Shown piece by piece: positions 59,116 to 64,000 of a stretch of 64,000 bases of DNA. The stretch spans positions 124,001 through 188,000 of the forward strand of contig CANNZV010002491.1 in the NCBI GenBank assembly GCA_947561585.1, written 5' to 3'. Source of the DNA: Caprella mutica. Lineage: Eukaryota > Arthropoda > Malacostraca > Amphipoda > Caprellidae. Each line of letters begins with the position of its first letter. The stretch's first letter is position 1. The position numbers were made by a program, and so were the translations under genes. Under the pieces are notes generated by a model that was not told the DNA's origin, made no database searches, and saw only the letters and a list, made by a program, of their open reading frames with translations.

Positions 59116-59431
59116 CCTATGAGTAATGAATAATATTTCAAATAATCTATTTTTTCGAAATCTTTGTCATTTGCACCAACAAATGAGAGTCTCGTGAACT
59201 TAGTTGAATTAGTTAGCTTAGTTAGTTGAATGCAAGTACAATTATATTTTACATACCTTTTTGATCCGCAATTTTGCCACATCGAATTGCAGAAATATCC
59301 TGGTAGATAATTTGACCTGTTAGAGTCGTCATGTCAATGTACTTATTGAAGTACCAAAGCGTAGCCGAAGATACGGTGAAGGAGTAAATTAAGAGAAATA
59401 TCTTACACAAAATACGTAGGTTTCCGACCAT

Positions 59432-60800
59432 GATTTTAGCAGATGAGCTTGCTCTCTTCCTATCCAGACTGAAGTCAAACTGGTTATGATATGATAGATT
59501 TAACAGCAGAACACGCGTGTAAGTAGTCGTAATTGCTAAGTAAAAGTAATAGTAACTAATTGTGCTGTACTAAAAAGTTTCTGAAAATATAATACAGAAC
59601 TGATATTCGAGGTATAACTTCTAAGCCTTTTAGGTTATGTTTATTTATTACTATGGAAACGAAGTATTTTTATAAACGACTGAATAGATAACCTCATTCA
59701 GTAGAATTAAAACTCTCTAATTATTTTACATGCAACTAACTTTTAAACTTTGCTCCAGAAGAATTTTTTCAAACTCAATAAAACTGTAACTGCAAACTGT
59801 AGAAGCAAACTCATAGAAACAAGGTTTCATTTCAATTTCTGAATACTTCAGAATACAGTTAGTTGGATATTAACATGCATGCAGTAACTTCTTTAACAAA
59901 TCAATCGTAATTGTCAGGAAATTATTAGACTCTGTACGTTTTTATGCCTCATACATTTATGTACCTGTATATATAGTGAGCAGGTTGTAACACATAATCT
60001 TTTTTAATATATAATCTAACCCAATTCATCAAGTAATATTTTCAAATATAGAATACGGACAATATTTAAATCATCGAACTTTTCTTTAAAAATATATTAG
60101 ATTAAATTCAGAGTTAGGATTAAACATTCGACTAATCAACTATCGAAAAATACAAATTATAATTTACTAACGAATATAATCTATTCTACTGATTTGTAAT
60201 TACAATTTCCCAATATTGAGTAGAACTGGTCATCGTATTCTTTTTTACTAAAGAGTTGATGATCATCATTGTTTTTTGATTATTATGAGTTGTTACTAAA
60301 AACTGATTTTAGTGACCAACCTACACTAGTGTAATACCCGACAAAAATGACGGCGTATAATTTCATTCTCATTTTTAAATTATCTGAATAAAGTTATTAA
60401 GATTTTCAGAAAATTATTCAATTTATTGTAATATAGATTAGATATCTGAATTTTCAGTATCTGATTTCACCAATTATTCGTATTTTTTGGTCTTCCTGAT
60501 TTTAAATTCTAAAAAACGTAATTTTCATCCAGGTTTTTATCATCCAGAATTGTCATTTTCTGCTATCCGGATTTCGCTAGTGCATCACCTGTTAAATTAC
60601 GGACTCTAATTTTATTTCAATATCCGGATATTTTGACTTGCCTATTTTTTCAGTGTTTAGTTTTTTTTAATTAAATTTTTCTGTCCTGTAAAGTAATAAA
60701 AGACAGATAAGAAAGAAACAGATTTTGAAGTACATAGAATTAAAAAACATAATCCAAGAAATGAAATAATGAAAAGATATGCATAAAGCATTAAAAATAC
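59432..60800. other. 5' flank of lectin copy E, otherwise nothing recognised
   Basis: 59432-59990 aligns to the 5' flanks of copies B and C (TATTACTATGGAAACGAAGT, GCAGTAACTTCTTTAACAAA). Beyond that AT-rich DNA with no exon of a further copy. Confidence 0.55.
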
Positions 60801-60810
60801 ATACCTAGGT

Positions 60811-60910
60811 AGCAATGTTTCTCGGAGAAACATTTTTCCATTATTGACAATGTTGTAACAATGTTAGATCAATGTTACTACAAGAAACATGATAACATCG
60901 CTACCTGGGA
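60811..60910. mobile_element. 100-bp MITE, AGGTAGCAATGTT ends
   Basis: The left end AGGTAGCAATGTTTCTCGG and the complement of the right end AGGTAGCGATGTTATCATG form inverted repeats around AATGTT-rich DNA. Confidence 0.6.
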
Positions 60911-61130
60911 TTCAATAATACAAATATCGACAAGAAAACATAACAAATTAATCCTCTGCTTTACCATGTCTTTAATTGTTTCTAATTCGCTTCAAATCAG
61001 ACCAAAGTGTTAGTCAATTTCTCTGCCGAGTAGTCACTTTAAATGCAAATGAGAGAAATTCACAACAAGATGCCACCACAAACAGAAATTGGAACAATCG
61101 GTTTGATTGAAGTGAGCAGTTAAAGTAACT

Positions 61131-61466
61131 GTGATTGGTAGTACTGCTTGTGATTGGTAGTACCGCTTGTGATTGGTAGTACTGCTTGTGATTGGTAGTA
61201 CCGCTTGTGATTGGTAGTACTGCTTGTGATTGGTAGTACCGCTTGTGATTGGTAGTACTGCTTGTGATTGGTAGTACTGCTTGTGATTGGTAGTACCGCT
61301 TGTGATTGGTAGTACTGCTTGTGATTGGTAGTACCGCTTGTGATTGGTAGTACTGCTTGTGATTGGTAGTACCGCTTGTGATTGGTAGTACTGCTTGTGA
61401 TTGGTAGTACCGCTTGTGATTGGTAGTACCGCCTGTGATTGGTAGTACTGCTGGTGATTGGTAGCA
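61131..61466. repeat. 19-bp satellite with 38-bp dimer structure
   Basis: About 17-18 copies of GTGATTGGTAGTACTGCTT. Units with ACTG and ACCG alternate for most of the array, giving a 38-bp higher-order unit broken in two places. Minus-strand frames stay open in all three phases. Confidence 0.92.
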
Positions 61467-62039
61467 TTTATAATTAAGGCACACATTTATTAATTAAGTT
61501 GATAAATTATATCTTAAATTGAAATGCAACGTAAGTTAAATTAAGTATTATCGTATAGTACAATCACTGATAATTTGTTTCGGGAAAATCTACTTCTGTA
61601 CCTAAATAATAGTTAAATTGATAAAAATAACAACCAGTAAAAAAATGAAATGTTTATGTGTTTAGTGATGAGTTTCATATAAAAGGAAATTCTCCTTTTT
61701 AGAGAAAATGTGTTTGTTGTTCTAAATAATCTTTTAAACGTTTTAAATGAAATACCTATAAATTTACGTCAATGAACAATAAAAACGAACTTTAAAAACT
61801 ATTTTATTGCTCATTTTGTTAATTTATGCTAATACTTAGGTAATATGTCCGTGGAATTTATTGTTTGTCATTTTTGTAGTACTTTCATGTTATTCTTTAA
61901 TGTTTTTATTGAATAAAAGTTATTTATTGTACGTATATAGATAGCAATATACACTATACAGTTGCCTTATTATCTATTTTCGTTCAATATGGCTTAGTAA
62001 TTGATATCTGAAGATATAATATAATTAAATTCATATTTT

Positions 62040-62145
62040 AAAATTAAAAATTAAAAGAAAAATTAAAAAAAAATTTAAAAAAAATTAAAAAAAATTAAAA
62101 AAAAAAATTAAAAAAAATTAAAAAAAAAAAAAAAAAAAATTAAAA
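62040..62145. repeat. A-rich simple sequence
   Basis: Runs of A separated by TT (AAAATTAAAAAAA). Its length is likely uncertain; it may be the tail of a retroelement, but no body is recognisable. Confidence 0.85.
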
Positions 62146-62401
62146 TCATATTTTATTGAATATCAATTCCATTGAATGACTTAACTATTCGTGTATATGG
62201 AAACACAATTCGTCAGCATAGCAATGAAATTAATTAACCTCAATGTAACACTAAATTATACCATAAATATTAGCACTGAATAATCATTTTTAGTAACGTT
62301 TCAATATCACACGAAGAGTTCTTCATGCTCTTATCTTGCCAGGTAATATAGCCATCAACCCATCGTAATTATGGTTATAGCTCAACAATTACGGCAAATA
62401 A

Positions 62402-62494
62402 AAAGTCCACAGGAAAAGCGCCCTCTAGGAAAAATGCCCACAGGAAATATGCCCCTGTGGTCATTTTTCCGGTGGACTTTTTTCCGGTCACATA
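62402..62494. mobile_element. Miniature foldback of CCACAGGAAAAATGC units
   Basis: About three and a half 15-bp units (62402-62454) meet two inverted units (62455-62494) with no centre. The complemented right end reads TGTGACCGGAAAAAAG, like one end of the element at 17357-18436 (CGTGACCGGAAAATTC). Confidence 0.6.
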
Positions 62495-62956
62495 TATGTA
62501 TAACCAGTTTGATAGGAATCGAGAAGATTAATAAACTAAAATAAATGTTGGTAGGTATGCAGTAAAATGGTGGACCAAAAAGGTAAGTAAATTATATATA
62601 CCGTATGTATACGTATGTCACAACATTCGTTGGAGGATAAGTGGCATCTAGTATTAATGCGTGTTTTTCTATTGTTCTAATTGATATTTAATTTTATTTG
62701 ACATTATTTCTAGGTCGATTTTTCAAGGCCAGAAATTGTACAGCCTTCATTTTTTTATGTAAATAAATGTTTATTATATGAACAAAAGGAAAATCGTAAT
62801 GATGATGTAAAGCATTTAAATTTTATATATTAGTGTTAAGATGCGAATTTAGTGAATTCATTAATAGAGGTTGCATTTGAATAATTAGAGCCTGGACTTA
62901 TAGTTCTTACGAAACAAGTTGAAATAAAACTGAAAAGAGTTTAAATTGTTTTCAAA

Positions 62957-63332
62957 AAGTAGTCATATAGTCGGAAAACTATAGTCATATAGGCGGAAAA
63001 AGTAGTCATATAGTCGGAAAAGTAGTCATATAGTCAGAAAAAGTAGTCATATAGTCAGAAAAAGTAGTCATATAGTCTGAAAAGTAGACATATTTTTGGA
63101 AAAAGTAGTCATATAGTCAGAAAAAGTAGTCATATAGTCGGAAAAGTAGTCATATAGTCGGAAAAAATAGTCATATAGTCGGAAAAGTAGTCATATAGTC
63201 AGAAAAAGTAGTCATATTTTCGGAAAAAGTAGTCATATAGTCAGAAAAAGTAGTCATATAGTCGGAAAAAATAGTCATAAAGTCGGAAAAAATAGTCATA
63301 TAGTAGTCAGATGAAGTAGTCATATAGTAGAA
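62957..63332. repeat. 20-21-bp satellite AGTAGTCATATAGTCGGAAA
   Basis: About 18 copies of a 20-21-bp unit, with variants GTCAG, GTCTG and TTTTCGG. AT-rich, no frame. Confidence 0.9.
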
Positions 63333-64000
63333 AAAAAATTGTTATTGACTGACTCCAAAAATTTACTCATTTTATTCCACATTATAGAAGCCTTTGTTAA
63401 AATTGTTCCAGATTAACCGTGACAATCTAATATATCATGTTTATTTATGAATAGGGAATAGACTATAATGTTTAATTATTAGCAATAAAGCCAACGCACC
63501 ATTCACTGTGGCTGTGTATATGTGTTTAACTGCTCAGTATAGACTATAATAAATAAACAATATTTCTTTTTTTTCTTTATTGCCAAGCGTATTATTAATT
63601 TATTATGTATAGTGTGATTCCCCTCAACCGAAATATACTCAATATAGTTACTTATTCGTCCTTTTTAAGTATTATTCTACCAAACCTAGAAGTGAATGAA
63701 TTCTCCCTTCACCATTTCGACAACTATAATCTCCCCCCGTCCCCCGGGAGTTCGCATGAGGGTCAGACCCAATTCCCGGTACTAGTTTCTGCTATTTACT
63801 TTCAGTATTCCTAATGAAGAGTGAAACGTTCAATGACAGTCTTGGATTCGTCGGTAAGTTTTCGAACATTTTGATCGTGAAATAAAATGTAGCAACTAAA
63901 ATCAGAACTCAATTTGTATTTACTGAAAAGTAGAATAAATTTTGGCAGTTATCTTTAATTCAATGAAATTATACTTAATCTTGCAGTACTTTTATCTTAC
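63333..64000. other. Right edge, nothing recognised
   Basis: A GC-richer patch at 63733-63780 (CCCCCCGTCCCCCGGGAG) stands out, but I could not assign it. Confidence 0.35.

Larger units (their letters stand above)
56778..59431 (-). pseudogene. Lectin copy E (PAN-like plus C-type-lectin-like), stop in last exon
   Basis: Exons on minus: 59431-59257, 57988-57854, 57662-57537, 57374-57186, 56992-56778. Phase 1 and GT-AG throughout; with all exons the frame would be 280 codons. TAG at 56891-56889, after RTEE in exon 5, ends the protein at 242 residues. It removes 36 following codons, including the last CTLD cysteine (still readable as NSVCQIIKN). Exon 3 has one extra codon (CPSMVAVCTQNGWR). Exon 2 ends differently (NVTMTGKS). 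Exon 4 reads NNLGCIYLE and KGGDLFSAKEPSEV, and its last base is T instead of G before GTGTGT. This is the most compact copy. Intron 1 holds a block that elsewhere belongs to the 3' flank, and a two-unit dispersed repeat. Confidence 0.78.

Noticed and set aside
61131..61466. CRISPR-like array
   Set aside because: Units are contiguous with no unique spacers, and the DNA is eukaryotic. The same holds for all arrays in the window.
61014..61486. Three overlapping minus-strand frames (SGTTNHKQYYQSQAV)
   Set aside because: All three phases of a 19-bp satellite are open; no conserved start or splice context.
59432..64000. A sixth lectin copy to the right
   Set aside because: I looked for exon 5, 4 and 3 signatures (GHWFWIN, KGGDLF, CTQYGWR) on minus and found none.

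Overview
This window looks like nuclear DNA of an invertebrate animal. It is AT-rich, has GT-AG introns, many DNA transposons and minisatellites, and a 322-base assembly gap (14874-15195). The only host genes I can support are five tandem copies, all on the minus strand, of one five-exon secreted-protein family. Each copy has a signal peptide, a PAN/apple-like cysteine module, a cysteine-rich 41-residue module and a C-type-lectin-like domain (CTLD). PAN plus CTLD secreted proteins with large copy-number expansions suggest a mollusc or perhaps an arthropod. I cannot fix the phylum from sequence alone.

Layout. 1-1288: a dead Tc1/mariner-superfamily element with DD37E spacing. 1289-11330: no gene; small inverted-repeat elements (pogo-like, CACTGA-type and others) and dispersed repeats. 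11331-21237: lectin copy A. 26078-32530: copy B. 39477-43703: copy C. 47085-51315: copy D. 56778-59431: copy E. Conserved blocks recur between copies in 3' flank, introns, 5' flank and intergenic DNA, so the array arose by segmental duplication (about 8-14 kb per unit). 59432-64000: no gene; minisatellites and small inverted repeats.

All lectin introns are phase 1. Joined by the splice sites I see, only C (271 aa) and D (274 aa) read through. A has a 20-base deletion in exon 2 that shifts the frame. B has lost the GT of its exon 1 donor. E has an in-frame stop in its last exon.

The most unusual content is a set of foldback-like mobile elements. Each carries inverted arms made of a roughly 15-bp minisatellite. 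The repeat sequence differs from element to element, but the outermost bases are shared (one end GGnnCTAGGA, the other with CGGA). Three have a near-perfect 9-bp target duplication (17357-18436, 26520-27762, 41949-43094). One is inserted exactly at a splice donor and its target duplication rebuilds the donor. Other copies, fragments or miniature forms lie at 13440-14511, 45795-46777, 21983-22085 and 62402-62494. Paralogous introns give natural empty sites. A second theme is satellite birth: a 21-bp unit present once in intron 2 of A and of B is expanded to about 51 copies in C and about 6 in E.
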